A stretch of 64,000 bases of DNA, taken from the NCBI GenBank assembly GCA_024742285.1, contig JANSYR010000015.1, positions 106,787-170,786 on the forward strand. The letters are read 5' to 3'. Each line of letters begins with the position of its first letter. Position 1 is the stretch's first letter. Both the position numbers and the translations under genes were made by a program. The notes beneath the pieces are model-generated. The model searched no databases. It saw only the letters and a program-made list of their open reading frames with translations, and was not told the origin of the DNA. This stretch comes from a bacterium (GTDB lineage Bacteria > Myxococcota_A > UBA9160 > UBA4427). This document shows, one piece after another, positions 43,219 to 52,100 of the stretch.

Positions 43219-45758
43219 GTCGTCTCCTTCGAGAGCGGTACGTGAAAGTAGGCGTCGTCCGAGCCCATCGCGGGCAGGAAGTCGTGGGCGACACGAAGCG
43301 CATACAGGCGCTCGATGTCGGCCTCGTCGTAGCCGACCTCGCGGAGGATCTCCCGGGTATGCGCGCCGACACGCGGAGTCGGCGCCAGCCGTCGGTAGGA
43401 ATGCTGCTCGCCGATCTGCACCCACGCGGGCGCAGGAAGCACGACGGGGAGTCCGCTCGGGTGGTCCGGCCATCGCAGAATCTCGAGCGCACCGTCCGCC
43501 TCTTCGTCCGCCGGATCGTTCGGGACATCGCGCGGTGCGGGGTCGTGACAGAGCTGATCGAGCGAGACCACGAGATGGGCGCCGATCTCCTCTTTCCCCA
43601 GAAGCTCCAGCCACGCCGCCGCTTCACGCTGCGCGAAGGCCTTCTCGAGGTCCGACGGAGGCGCGTCCGGCGTCCCGCAGACGACGCGGGCGAGCTGCTC
43701 TCTCCGCTCCGGATCCGTCGCAACGAAGATCCAGTCGTCGAGGCAGGCGTACATGCGATGCCACCAGGCAGGCCCGCGGGCCTCCCTTCCCTGACCGTCA
43801 TGCGACCCGAGTGCGCCCGCCCCGCCGAGCATGTTCGGCAGCTGATAGTGATGCGCGCCGCGTGCGAGGGACGAACGCCCGACGCCCCCGCCGCCCGTCC
43901 TCGCCCGTTGGTGAAGCGCGAGCATCGCGGCGAACGCGGTTCCGAGGCCGCCCATCAGATCCGCGAAGATCTCCGTCATGCCGCGCGGCGCGTCCGGCGA
44001 ACCGGCGAACGCGTCGAACCCACTCGCCAGATTGGGCATCGGATCGTACCCGGGCACGCGGTCCCAGAAGCTCGCGAAGGCCCCGCCGAACGCGGAGTTC
44101 TGCGCGACGACGACCTCGGGATGAAGAGTCTGAAGCTGCGCCGGACTCATCCCGAGGCGCTCGGCGACGTCGTCGAGTCGATTGTGGACGACCACGTCCG
44201 CCCAACGAACCAGGCGGGCGAAGGCCTCCCGGCCTGGAGCACTCGTCAGGTCGAGGATCGCGCTGCGCTTTCCCTGATTCACCTCGAGCGTCCACTCGAG
44301 ATGCATCGGCAGGTTGAAGCTCTTCGGGGGCTCGACCCGGATCACGTCGGCGCCGAGCTGCGCCAGCGTGTACGCCGCGTTGGGGCCCGCGACGACGTTG
44401 CAGAGGTCGAGCACCCGGAGATTCGCGAGAAGGTCGCCCTTGTTTCGCTCGCCCCCGGACGCCGGCGCCGATTCCCGCTCCGCAAAGCACCCATCGACGT
44501 CGGAGAGAGGGACGGACTCCGGCTCGCGCGCCGCGATCGTGCGTCGTTCGCCGGTGGAGGTCTCCACGTCCGAGACCGGCCCGGGAACGACGAGCGCTTG
44601 CTCCCCCTCCCCCATCCGAGTGAGGAGCCCGGCCTCGAAGAGCGACTCCGTCGACAGCCATTGGTCGCGGGACCGCAGATAGGTCACGGGGATTCCGGCG
44701 GTGGCGAAGCGCTCCACCCAGACGTCCGCCGCTTCCTCGGCGATCACCGACTGTACCCGCTCGATCACCCGGAGCGTCCGCTCTCGCGTGAGCGTCCAGG
44801 CGCTCGCGAGATTGCGATCGGCGGCAAAGGCGAAGCGCTCCCAAGGGCTCTCGATCACGAACCCGTCCGCGAGAAGCTCCCCCTCGAGTCCCAGGATCGC
44901 AAAGAAGCGTCGAGTCATCTCGGGCTTGATCGGCATCACCATGAGCCGGCGATCGTCCGCGGTCCGGTAGTGATGGGTCGTGTAGATCGGCGGTGCCAGC
45001 TCGTCGAACCCGGCGATCTTCCGCGCTCGCTCCGCGGCGTCGTCGGTCGGGAGCAAGCGGAGTCGTTCGAGCATCGGCGGGAGCTCTGCCGCCGGTGTTC
45101 CCGCGGCGCGCAGCCGCGCCCCGTCGTAGACGAAGCTCCGCGTACACGTCGAGATCCCCGCATTCACGAGGGGGACCTCGATCCGCGTCCCCCCCGCGCC
45201 GGCGTCCCGGGCGCGCAACGCCGCCAGCACAGCGATCGCGCCGTGCATGCTCGCGAAGCCCGAACAGATGGGAGCGGGGACGTAGAGCGGCGAGAATCCG
45301 AGCCGCTGGCGGAGGCCCGTGGTGTAGAGCGCGGAGGCGGCCGCGACGACCCCCTCCCACCCGGGGATGCCGCGCCGCGCCGGGTCCGCCGAGGGGAATC
45401 CCGGCAGAGACAGCCCGATCGAAGCGGGGTTCTCGGCCACGAGGCTCGCGTGGTCCAGCCCGTGTCGCGCCATCACGCCGGGCCGGTAGCTCTCGATCAC
45501 GACATCCGCGCGAAGGGCCAGCGATCGCGCACGGCTCCGCCCCGCCTCGGTAGAGAGATCGAGCTCGACGATCTTCTTGTTCCGATTGAGCGAGCGATGC
45601 ACGTCGGCGGGCAGCTCGGGCGAGCCCGGTCGCATCACACGCACGACGTCCGCCCCCTGGTCCGCGAGCAACATCGCCGCGAGCGGTGCGGCGTAGTAGT
45701 GCCCGAGGTCGAGGACCTGGACGTCCTGCAGCGGTCCTTCGCGGGTCACCTCAGGCAT
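43215..45758 (-). CDS. Tandem-domain family III CoA-transferase (CaiB/BaiF type)
   Basis: An 847-residue protein made of two CoA-transferase domains (about 1-420 and 445-840). Each starts with the family pattern VLDLGHYYAAPLAAMLLADQGADVVRV or VLDLCNVVAGPNAAYTLAQLGADVIRV. In domain 2 the expected catalytic Asp is Asp572 in PGYDPM; in domain 1 the equivalent position is Glu135 in PGWEGV, so domain 1 may be impaired. Domain order and length fit fused alpha-beta forms of formyl-CoA/carnitine-CoA transferases. It begins within the last 8 bases of the SDR gene. Confidence 0.87.
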   Translation of the reverse strand: MPEVTREGPLQDVQVLDLGHYYAAPLAAMLLADQGADVVRVMRPGSPELPADVHRSLNRNKKIVELDLSTEAGRSRARSLALRADVVIESYRPGVMARHGLDHASLVAENPASIGLSLPGFPSADPARRGIPGWEGVVAAASALYTTGLRQRLGFSPLYVPAPICSGFASMHGAIAVLAALRARDAGAGGTRIEVPLVNAGISTCTRSFVYDGARLRAAGTPAAELPPMLERLRLLPTDDAAERARKIAGFDELAPPIYTTHHYRTADDRRLMVMPIKPEMTRRFFAILGLEGELLADGFVIESPWERFAFAADRNLASAWTLTRERTLRVIERVQSVIAEEAADVWVERFATAGIPVTYLRSRDQWLSTESLFEAGLLTRMGEGEQALVVPGPVSDVETSTGERRTIAAREPESVPLSDVDGCFAERESAPASGGERNKGDLLANLRVLDLCNVVAGPNAAYTLAQLGADVIRVEPPKSFNLPMHLEWTLEVNQGKRSAILDLTSAPGREAFARLVRWADVVVHNRLDDVAERLGMSPAQLQTLHPEVVVAQNSAFGGAFASFWDRVPGYDPMPNLASGFDAFAGSPDAPRGMTEIFADLMGGLGTAFAAMLALHQRARTGGGGVGRSSLARGAHHYQLPNMLGGAGALGSHDGQGREARGPAWWHRMYACLDDWIFVATDPERREQLARVVCGTPDAPPSDLEKAFAQREAAAWLELLGKEEIGAHLVVSLDQLCHDPAPRDVPNDPADEEADGALEILRWPDHPSGLPVVLPAPAWVQIGEQHSYRRLAPTPRVGAHTREILREVGYDEADIERLYALRVAHDFLPAMGSDDAYFHVPLSKETT

Positions 45759-46545
45759 CGTCGCCCTGCGAGCCGAGCCCGGCGTTGCGAAAGAGCGGCT
45801 TGCCGGCGAGCGAACCGCCGTCGACGACGAACTCCGCTCCGGTGCTGTAGCTGCTCGCATCGGAGGCCAGGAACGCCACCATGCGCGCCACCTCTTCGAC
45901 CGATCCGATCCGGGCGATGGGCAGATCGGAGACCACGCTGCTCTGCGCCGACGGCCCGAGCCGATCCCACGAGACCATCGGCGTATCGATCACGCCCGGA
46001 TGCACGGAGTTCACGCGAATACCGTGGGGACCGAACTCGAGGGCCGCAGTCTTCGTCATCCCGCGAACCGCCCACTTGGTCGCGGAATACGGAATCGCGC
46101 GATCGACGCCTCGCATCCCGGCCGTCGACGAGATGTTCACGATCGAGCCACCGCCCGCGGCACGCATCGACTCGAAGACCGCACGCATTCCCAGAAAAAC
46201 CCCGATCAGGTTCACGTCGATCACCTTCCGCATCAGCGCCTCGTCCGTCGTCGCGAGATCGGATCCGGCGGGAGCGATCCCCGCGTTGTTCACGAGAACG
46301 TCCACGGGGCCGAACTCCGCTTCCGCGAAGTCGACCACGCGCGACCAGTCCTCGCTCGCCACCACGTCGAGACGCGCGAAGCGTGCCGCCGACCCGATCG
46401 ATCGGACGACGGCCTGCCCCTCGTCTTCGAGGAGATCGGCGACGACGACGCGCGCGCCCAGCTCTGCGAAGAGGCGCGCCTCGGCCGCCCCCTGCCCACG
46501 CGCCGCGCCACTGATCAGCGCGGTCTTTCCTTCCAGGTCGATCAC
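45751..46545 (-). CDS. SDR-family NAD(P)-dependent oxidoreductase
   Basis: A 264-residue classical SDR. The cofactor motif is SGAARGQG at 12-19, NNAG at 86-89, and the catalytic residues are Ser140, Tyr153 and Lys157. ISGAARGQG with a Gln is typical of the carveol/terpene-alcohol and 3-alpha-hydroxysteroid subgroup, so a cyclic alcohol substrate is plausible. It is the first gene of a four-gene minus-strand operon and has an inverted repeat and a shared 18-bp element upstream. Confidence 0.9.
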   Translation of the reverse strand: MIDLEGKTALISGAARGQGAAEARLFAELGARVVVADLLEDEGQAVVRSIGSAARFARLDVVASEDWSRVVDFAEAEFGPVDVLVNNAGIAPAGSDLATTDEALMRKVIDVNLIGVFLGMRAVFESMRAAGGGSIVNISSTAGMRGVDRAIPYSATKWAVRGMTKTAALEFGPHGIRVNSVHPGVIDTPMVSWDRLGPSAQSSVVSDLPIARIGSVEEVARMVAFLASDASSYSTGAEFVVDGGSLAGKPLFRNAGLGSQGDDA

Positions 46546-46589
46546 GGCAAAGCTCCTCCCGACCGAGCGGTCACGAGGCGAGCCTTACA

Positions 46590-46629
46590 CAGTGCATGCG
46601 GATCGCCAATATCATGCACTGCATCGATT
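46590..46629. promoter_or_regulatory. Inverted repeat and LysR-type element upstream of the SDR operon
   Basis: CAGTGCATG (46590-46598) and CATGCACTG (46613-46621) form a perfect 9-base inverted repeat with a 14-base spacer. The right arm begins the element TCATGCAC-TG-CATCGATT (46612-46629), which recurs with only the two central bases changed at 47649-47666. It lies 67-84 bases before the SDR start, a usual distance for LysR activator sites. Confidence 0.65.
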
Positions 46630-46701
46630 GAGGGCATTCGCCGTCCGCATGCCCTGGATGGCGGCCGGATGCGAACGGACGAGCCGCGAAGCGTGAACGC
46701 G

Positions 46702-47622
46702 TCAGTCGGCGCCGAGCGCGCCGACCACGCCGAAGATCTGTTCGCGCAGCCACGCGATCGCGGGCGAGCGTCGATTTCGCTCGTGTTGAATCAGATAGAC
46801 CGGCACCGGATCGAGATCGATCGGCGGTGCGTGCCGCACCAGATCCCCGGACGTGTCGCCGAGGTCGATCAACATCTCCGGCAGCGTCGCGACGAGGTCG
46901 GTGCAAGCCACCAGTGCAGGCGCCGCCGCCGGCTCGGGGACCGTCAGCACACGACGTCGTTCCAGAGAATAGGTGGCGAGCGCCTGATCGATCACGATGT
47001 CCGCCAGGTTCGGATGCGCCACGGCGACGTGGCCGACCTCGACGAAGCGCTTCAACGTCAGGCGCTTGCCGATCGACGGATGACCGCGCCGCGAGACCGT
47101 CACGTAGTCCGCCGCGAGCAGGAAATGGCTGTGAAGGTCGCGCGCTTCACTCGGATCGTGCGAGCTGATCGCGAGATCGGCGTCGCTCCTCTGGAAGTCC
47201 GACGCCATGCTCTCGCGCCGCACGCCTGGCAGGACGGCGACCCGCGCCCGCGGTGCCGCCGCCTGGAGCCGCTCGATCAGGGGCGGGAGCAGGGTCCGCT
47301 GGGCCGACTCGTCGAGGGCGAGCCGGAAGACCTCTTCCGAGTGCTGGGGATCGAAGCCCGGGTCCCCCAGGAAGACCGTCTGCGTATCCGCGAGGATCCG
47401 TTGCACGACCGGCAGAAGCGCTTCGGCACGTGCCGTCGGCACCATGCCCCGCGGACTCCGCAATAGAATCGGGTCGTCGAGCAGCTCACGCAGACGTCCC
47501 AGCGCGTGACTGGTGGCGGATTGCGAGAGCCCCACGCGCCGCGCCGCGGCCGTCACGCCCTGCTCCTGGAGCAGCGCCGACAGCACCACGAGCAGATTCA
47601 GGTCGATGCCTGCGAGTCGCAC
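46702..47622 (-). CDS. LysR-family transcriptional regulator
   Basis: A 306-residue regulator. The GTG at 47622 is chosen over upstream ATGs because GGAAGGAGATTC precedes it directly. The HTH is LNLLVVLSALLQEQGVTAAARRVGLSQSATSHALGRLRELL. The C-terminal co-inducer domain has two alpha/beta subdomains with YVTVSRRGHPSIGKRLTL and VPEPAAAPALVACTDLVATLP. It sits between the SDR operon and the divergent alcohol dehydrogenase operon, both of which carry the same DNA element upstream. It may activate both. Confidence 0.92.
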   Translation of the reverse strand: MRLAGIDLNLLVVLSALLQEQGVTAAARRVGLSQSATSHALGRLRELLDDPILLRSPRGMVPTARAEALLPVVQRILADTQTVFLGDPGFDPQHSEEVFRLALDESAQRTLLPPLIERLQAAAPRARVAVLPGVRRESMASDFQRSDADLAISSHDPSEARDLHSHFLLAADYVTVSRRGHPSIGKRLTLKRFVEVGHVAVAHPNLADIVIDQALATYSLERRRVLTVPEPAAAPALVACTDLVATLPEMLIDLGDTSGDLVRHAPPIDLDPVPVYLIQHERNRRSPAIAWLREQIFGVVGALGAD

Positions 47623-47648
47623 GAATCTCCTTCCGGGCACGATCTCGT

Positions 47649-47694
47649 TCATGCACGACATCGATTACCCATGTCTATGAAATGCAGTGTACAG
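47649..47694. promoter_or_regulatory. LysR-type element in the LysR / alcohol dehydrogenase divergent region
   Basis: TCATGCAC-GA-CATCGATT at 47649-47666 matches the SDR-operon element at 46612-46629 in 16 of 18 bases on the same strand. A related half-site, GCAGTGTAC, follows at 47684-47692. The site lies 27-44 bases before the LysR start, as in autoregulated LysR systems, and about 80-95 bases before the alcohol dehydrogenase start. Confidence 0.65.
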
Positions 47695-47743
47695 ATCTTG
47701 GGGTTTGGGCAATCCTGAGGTCCACGCGATCCAGGAGTCATCG

Positions 47744-48838
47744 ATGCTGCCGAGCACGTCCTTCGCCATGGTCCAGACTGCACGCCGCACCCTCGAGGGC
47801 CGGGAAATTCCGATCCCGGCGGTGCGCGACGACGACGCGATCCTCGAAGTCGAGGCCTGCGGAATCTGTGGCAGCGACTACGAACAATTCGAGGGCGAGC
47901 TCCCGGCCCCGCTGCCGGTGATCCCCGGCCACGAACCGCTCGGCCGGATCGCCGCGATCGGGGACGCGGCCGCAGAGCGCTGGCAGGTCGACGTCGGCGA
48001 CCGGGTCGCCGTCGAGACGCTGCTCGCGTGTCAGGCCTGCGCCGAGTGCCTGGCAGGGCGTTATCAGCGCTGCCCGCGGCTGCGCGTCTACTCGTTGATC
48101 TCGCTCGACGACTCGCCGGGGCTCTGGGGCGCCTACGCGCAGTACATGTACCTGGCGCCGACCTCGATCCTCCACCGCGTCGACCCGGCGCTCCCGACGT
48201 CGATCGCCGCGCTCTTCAATCCGCTGGCGGCGGGATTCCGCTGGTCGGTCGAGGTCCCCGAAACCCGACCCGGAGACTCCGTCCTGATCATGGGCCCCGG
48301 TCAGCGTGGGCTCGCCAGTGTGGTGGCCTGCAAGCAGGCCGGCGCCGGCCCGATCCTCGTCAGCGGGCTCGCCGCCGACGCCGCGAAGCTCGAGGTCGCA
48401 CGCGGATTCGGCGCCGACGTGACGATCGACGTGGAGAACGAGGACCTGCACGAACGCGTCCGCGAAGCCACCGGAGGACGGGGACCAGACGTCGTCGTCG
48501 ACGTGTCTCCCTACGCGACGCAGCCCATCCTCGACGCCATCTCGCTCGTTCGCCGTGGTGGCACGATCGTGCTCGCGGGAATCAAGGGCACGAACCAGGT
48601 GAACGGGCTCGCGAGCGACCAGATCGTCGGCAAGGAGATCACGATCAAGGGCGCCACGGGTTCGACCTCGAGCGGCTATCGGTCAGCGATCGAAACCATC
48701 GAGTCGCGAAGGATGGAGCTCGCTCCGATGCACACCCACGACTTCGCCCTCGAGGACGCCGAGCGAGCGATCCGAACGCTGGCCCGTGAAATCCCGGGCG
48801 AGGAGTCGATCCACTCGTGCCTTCTTCCGGAGCACTGA
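47744..48838 (+). CDS. Zinc-dependent alcohol dehydrogenase
   Basis: A 364-residue medium-chain dehydrogenase. Catalytic zinc ligands are Cys42 (CGICGSD) and His63-Glu64; structural Cys residues are 96, 99, 102 and 110. The cofactor segment (SVLIMGPGQRGLASV) has a GPGQRG loop. The ATG follows AGGAGTCATCG. The stop is separated from the next ATG by one base. It resembles threonine/sorbitol-type polyol dehydrogenases. The substrate is unknown. Confidence 0.9.
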   Translation: MLPSTSFAMVQTARRTLEGREIPIPAVRDDDAILEVEACGICGSDYEQFEGELPAPLPVIPGHEPLGRIAAIGDAAAERWQVDVGDRVAVETLLACQACAECLAGRYQRCPRLRVYSLISLDDSPGLWGAYAQYMYLAPTSILHRVDPALPTSIAALFNPLAAGFRWSVEVPETRPGDSVLIMGPGQRGLASVVACKQAGAGPILVSGLAADAAKLEVARGFGADVTIDVENEDLHERVREATGGRGPDVVVDVSPYATQPILDAISLVRRGGTIVLAGIKGTNQVNGLASDQIVGKEITIKGATGSTSSGYRSAIETIESRRMELAPMHTHDFALEDAERAIRTLAREIPGEESIHSCLLPEH

Positions 48839-48839
48839 G

Positions 48840-49694
48840 ATGACGCTCCCCGTGATCGATCCGTGGGTGAACGTCAGCATGGGAGACCACGCCGACGTGC
48901 CCTTCCTTCAGGCCGTCAAGCGCGACTATTTCAAGGCCGGCGACGACTTCTTTCGCAACATCGAGTCCGACGAGCTCGTCGCGGAGATGGATCGACTCGG
49001 CGTCGAGAAGGCGCTCGTCACCGTCGACGCGAGCGCGCCGGACGACCGGGTGCTCGCGTTCGCCGACGCCGAGCCGAGAAGATTCTTCCTCGCCGCCGTC
49101 CCCGATCTGACCCGTGGCATGCGCGGCCTCTGGGACCTGGAAGCGCTGGCCGAAGCGCACCCGGTGGCGCTCGCACGGGTCGCGCCCTTCCAGCTGGGCA
49201 TACCGCCGGACGACCCCCTCTATCTGCCGCTCTACGTGAAGTGCATCGAGCTCGACCTCCCGGTCGGCCTCAATACCGGGATCTGTGGCCCTCCCATGCC
49301 CAGCGAATGCCAGCATCCCCGCCACCTCGACGTGCTCTGCCACCGTTTCCCGGAGCTGACGCTGATCATGCAGCACGGGGCCGACCCGTGGTGGGACTAC
49401 GCGATCCGACTGATGATCAAGTATCGCAACCTCTTCCTGATGACCTCCGCGTGGTCGCCGCGCAGGCTCCCGGAGTCGCTCCTTCATTTCCTCCGCACGC
49501 GGGGGCAGGACCGGATCCTCTTCGCGTCGGACCACCCCGTGCTGACGATGGACCGCTGCGTGACGGAGGCTCGGGCGCTCGACCTCCCTCCGTCCGTCCT
49601 CGAGGCGTTCCTTCACGGCAACGCCGAACGCGTGCTCTTCCGGTCGCGGAGCCCGCGCTACCGCCCGCTGGCGTTCGACGACCGGACCGGGTGA
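48840..49694 (+). CDS. Amidohydrolase-2 family protein lacking the N-terminal HxH
   Basis: A 284-residue TIM-barrel protein related to aminocarboxymuconate decarboxylase. Where the family normally has DxHxH, this one has VIDPWVNVS, so both metal-binding His are replaced. The later LIMQHGADPWWDYA and FASDHPVLTMD segments with the conserved His and Asp are kept. Such members may use another metal arrangement or act without metal. It is tightly linked to the alcohol dehydrogenase gene (one base gap). Confidence 0.78.
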   Translation: MTLPVIDPWVNVSMGDHADVPFLQAVKRDYFKAGDDFFRNIESDELVAEMDRLGVEKALVTVDASAPDDRVLAFADAEPRRFFLAAVPDLTRGMRGLWDLEALAEAHPVALARVAPFQLGIPPDDPLYLPLYVKCIELDLPVGLNTGICGPPMPSECQHPRHLDVLCHRFPELTLIMQHGADPWWDYAIRLMIKYRNLFLMTSAWSPRRLPESLLHFLRTRGQDRILFASDHPVLTMDRCVTEARALDLPPSVLEAFLHGNAERVLFRSRSPRYRPLAFDDRTG

Positions 49695-49778
49695 AGTCGA
49701 GCGACACCCCTTCCTCTGCTTCCCCATCACAAGAAGGCGGTGCCCACCCTCGTGCGCTCGCCGATCAGGAGACGCCTC

Positions 49779-51026
49779 TTGCCCGAGAACACCCGGACGA
49801 CCGACCCCATCGTCACGATCACCGCCGACACCCACGCCGGCGCCTCGATCGAAGCCTACCGGAGCTACCTCGACCCCAGCGACCGGGCAGCCTTCGACGA
49901 ATGGAGGGGAAGCTATCGGAACCCGTCGCGCGAACACGTCGGGAGCAAGAAGACCAAGAACTGGGACTCCGCGGAACGAATGGCCGATCTCGAGCAGGAC
50001 GGGGTCGTCGGGGAAGTGATCTTCCCGAACACCGTCCCCCCCTTCTACGACCGCGCCTTCCACGTCGCCCCTCCACCGTCCGACGAGTCCTTCCGGCAGA
50101 AGCTCGCCGGCACCCGAGCGCATAACCGCTGGCTCGCCGAATTCTGTCAGGAGGCGCCGGAGCGCCGCGCGGGCATCGGCCTGATCCATCTGAACGATCT
50201 CGACGAAGCGATCGCCGACGTCGAGTGGATCGCCCGCAACGGCCTGCGCGGAGGCGTCCTCCTCCCCCTGCCCTCCCCCGCCGACACGCATCTCCGTTCA
50301 CTGATCGATCCCGCCTACGATCGCCTCTGGGCGGCGATCCAGGACCACGACCTCGTGATCAACCAGCACTCCGGCCAGGGAAGCCCGAGCTATCCGCGCG
50401 CGCAGGGCGCGAACGCCTTGTGGGCCTTCGAGATGACCTTCTACGTCCAACGCGGATTCACCCAGCTGATCATGGGCGGGGTATTCGAGCGGTTTCCGCG
50501 CCTGCGATACATCCTGACCGAGTCGGGCTGCGCCTGGGCGCCCGCGCTGATGCACCAGCTCGATGCGCTGCATCGGCAATGGCGCGACGGGGCCATCGGC
50601 GAGATCGATACGTCGCGGGACGCCGCCCTGCCCCATCCGCCGAGCTTCTACGCGCGGCGCAACTGCTGGTACGGAGCCAGCTTTCCGTCCCCCGACGACA
50701 TCGCCGGTCGCGACGAGGTCGGGCTCGATCGGATTCTCTGGGGCAGCGACTACCCGCACCACGAGGGCTGCTATCCCCACTCGCGCGAGAACATGCGCTT
50801 CGCGATGTCGGATCTCTCCGAGCGGGAGATGCGGATGCTCCTCGGGCAGAACGCCGCCGCTCTCTACGGCTTCGACCTGGACGCGCTCCGCCCGGCGGCC
50901 GAGCGGGCGGGCATCACGCCCGAGCTCGTTTCACGACCGCTCGAGACGATCCCGGCAGACTCGACCTGCCTGACCTTCCTTCGCGCGCGGGAAGCGAACG
51001 CAGTCGACGCGCAGGCGTCGGCCTAG
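49779..51026 (+). CDS. Amidohydrolase-2 family protein
   Basis: A 415-residue metal-dependent hydrolase. The domain opens IVTITADTHAGASIEAYR, and later LVINQHSGQG, YILTESGCAW and LDRILWGSDYPHHEG supply the conserved His, Glu and Asp residues. A TTG at 49779 is used because AGGAGACGCCTC precedes it; a GTG at 49740 gives a longer start but has poor spacing. It is the third gene of the plus-strand unit started by the alcohol dehydrogenase and is convergent with the hydrolase gene to its right. Confidence 0.83.
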   Translation: MPENTRTTDPIVTITADTHAGASIEAYRSYLDPSDRAAFDEWRGSYRNPSREHVGSKKTKNWDSAERMADLEQDGVVGEVIFPNTVPPFYDRAFHVAPPPSDESFRQKLAGTRAHNRWLAEFCQEAPERRAGIGLIHLNDLDEAIADVEWIARNGLRGGVLLPLPSPADTHLRSLIDPAYDRLWAAIQDHDLVINQHSGQGSPSYPRAQGANALWAFEMTFYVQRGFTQLIMGGVFERFPRLRYILTESGCAWAPALMHQLDALHRQWRDGAIGEIDTSRDAALPHPPSFYARRNCWYGASFPSPDDIAGRDEVGLDRILWGSDYPHHEGCYPHSRENMRFAMSDLSEREMRMLLGQNAAALYGFDLDALRPAAERAGITPELVSRPLETIPADSTCLTFLRAREANAVDAQASA

Positions 51027-51050
51027 CGCGAAGCGTCCTCGGGCTCGCCG

Positions 51051-51908
51051 CTACCTCACGCGATCGAGGAACGCCTCGATCGCGGCGAGGCACTCGGGCT
51101 CGTCGAGCAGCGGCACGTGCCCCCGGTTCGGGACCTCGAGCACCTCGAGGTCGGGTTTCTCGGCCCGCATCCGCTCGACGATGTCCCTGGACAGGATGTC
51201 CGACAGGACGCCCCAGAGAACGGTGATCGGCTTGTCGCCGATTGCGGCGAAGAGCCGCCACGGATCGCCATCGGCCGGCGGAAGCTCGCGTACGGCCCGT
51301 CCGATCTCCACGTCGATGTCCAATCGGGGAATCCCCTTCGCATCCTCGCGATAGGTGCGCCGCGCGAGCTTCATGAAGTCGTCGTCCCCGAGCCCCGGCA
51401 ACGCGTCGCCGTAGGTCTCGCGTGTCTGTTCGCGCGCCTCTTCCCAGCTCGTGACCGGTGCGGCGCGTCCGGTATACGACCGCACGCGCTCGAGACCGGC
51501 CGGATGGATCTCGGGTCCGACGTCGTTCAGGATCAGGCCCGCCACCCGATGGGGTCGCTGCGCTGCCATCACCATCCCGCACACGCCGCCCAGGGACGTA
51601 CCGAGGACGATCACCGTCTCGACGCCGAGCGCGTCGAGCAGCGCCTGGACGTCGGCCACGTAGGTCCCGGGGTGATAGTTGCGCCAGTCGGGATCCGGAT
51701 CGGAGTGACCCCGGCCGCGGAAGTCGATCGTGAGGACACGGCGTCGGGACGAGAGTCGCTCGGCGATCTCGTCGAAGTCGCGACTGTTGCGCGTGAGCCC
51801 CGGCAGACAGAGGACGGGCGTGCCCTCGCCTTCGGGGCCGAAGTCCCGGTAGAAGAGCTTCAGCCCGTCGGCCGTCTCGAAGAAACGCGCGTTCGAAGCA
51901 GTCGTCAT
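51051..51908 (-). CDS. Alpha/beta-fold hydrolase
   Basis: A 285-residue esterase/hydrolase. The oxyanion loop is CLPGLTRNSRDFD, the nucleophile elbow GTSLGG with Ser near 106, the acid in LWGVLSDILS, and the His in VPNRGHVPLLDEP. TIDFRGRGHSDPDPDW is typical of epoxide-hydrolase/2-hydroxymuconate-semialdehyde-hydrolase-like enzymes. The ATG follows GAGGAG. It diverges from the MarR gene, which may regulate it. Confidence 0.88.
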   Translation of the reverse strand: MTTASNARFFETADGLKLFYRDFGPEGEGTPVLCLPGLTRNSRDFDEIAERLSSRRRVLTIDFRGRGHSDPDPDWRNYHPGTYVADVQALLDALGVETVIVLGTSLGGVCGMVMAAQRPHRVAGLILNDVGPEIHPAGLERVRSYTGRAAPVTSWEEAREQTRETYGDALPGLGDDDFMKLARRTYREDAKGIPRLDIDVEIGRAVRELPPADGDPWRLFAAIGDKPITVLWGVLSDILSRDIVERMRAEKPDLEVLEVPNRGHVPLLDEPECLAAIEAFLDRVR

Positions 51909-52037
51909 CGTCGGATCTCCTCGCTCGGTCGCCGGGGCGCGTCCAGACGCGCGCGCCGGAGCCTCGCTCGCCGCCCCATTGCGCCGCAACCCGGCTCGCG
52001 GACGGCCCCCGGGCTCCGCTGTGGCGACGGCAACTCC

Positions 52038-52084
52038 TTGGAATTCCAGAGTAAAAATATTTTCCTGGAAAGTTTCCGCGGAAA
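52038..52084. promoter_or_regulatory. Palindrome-rich divergent promoter, probable MarR operator
   Basis: Between the hydrolase and MarR genes lies an abrupt AT-rich patch with palindromes TGGAATTCCA (52039-52048) and TTTCCGCGGAAA (52073-52084), and an inverted pair TTCCAG (52044-52049) and CTGGAA (52065-52070). All share TTCC/GGAA arms, as expected for a winged-helix dimer bound several times. The last palindrome ends 16 bases before the MarR ATG. Confidence 0.6.
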
Positions 52085-52100
52085 GCATTAGGTTGCCCCT

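Noticed and set aside
42786..46514. A 1242-residue plus-strand frame antisense to the CoA-transferase operon
   Set aside because: Composition is Arg/His/Pro-dominated with no domain, and the opposite strand carries clear CoA-transferase, NTF2-like and SDR genes.
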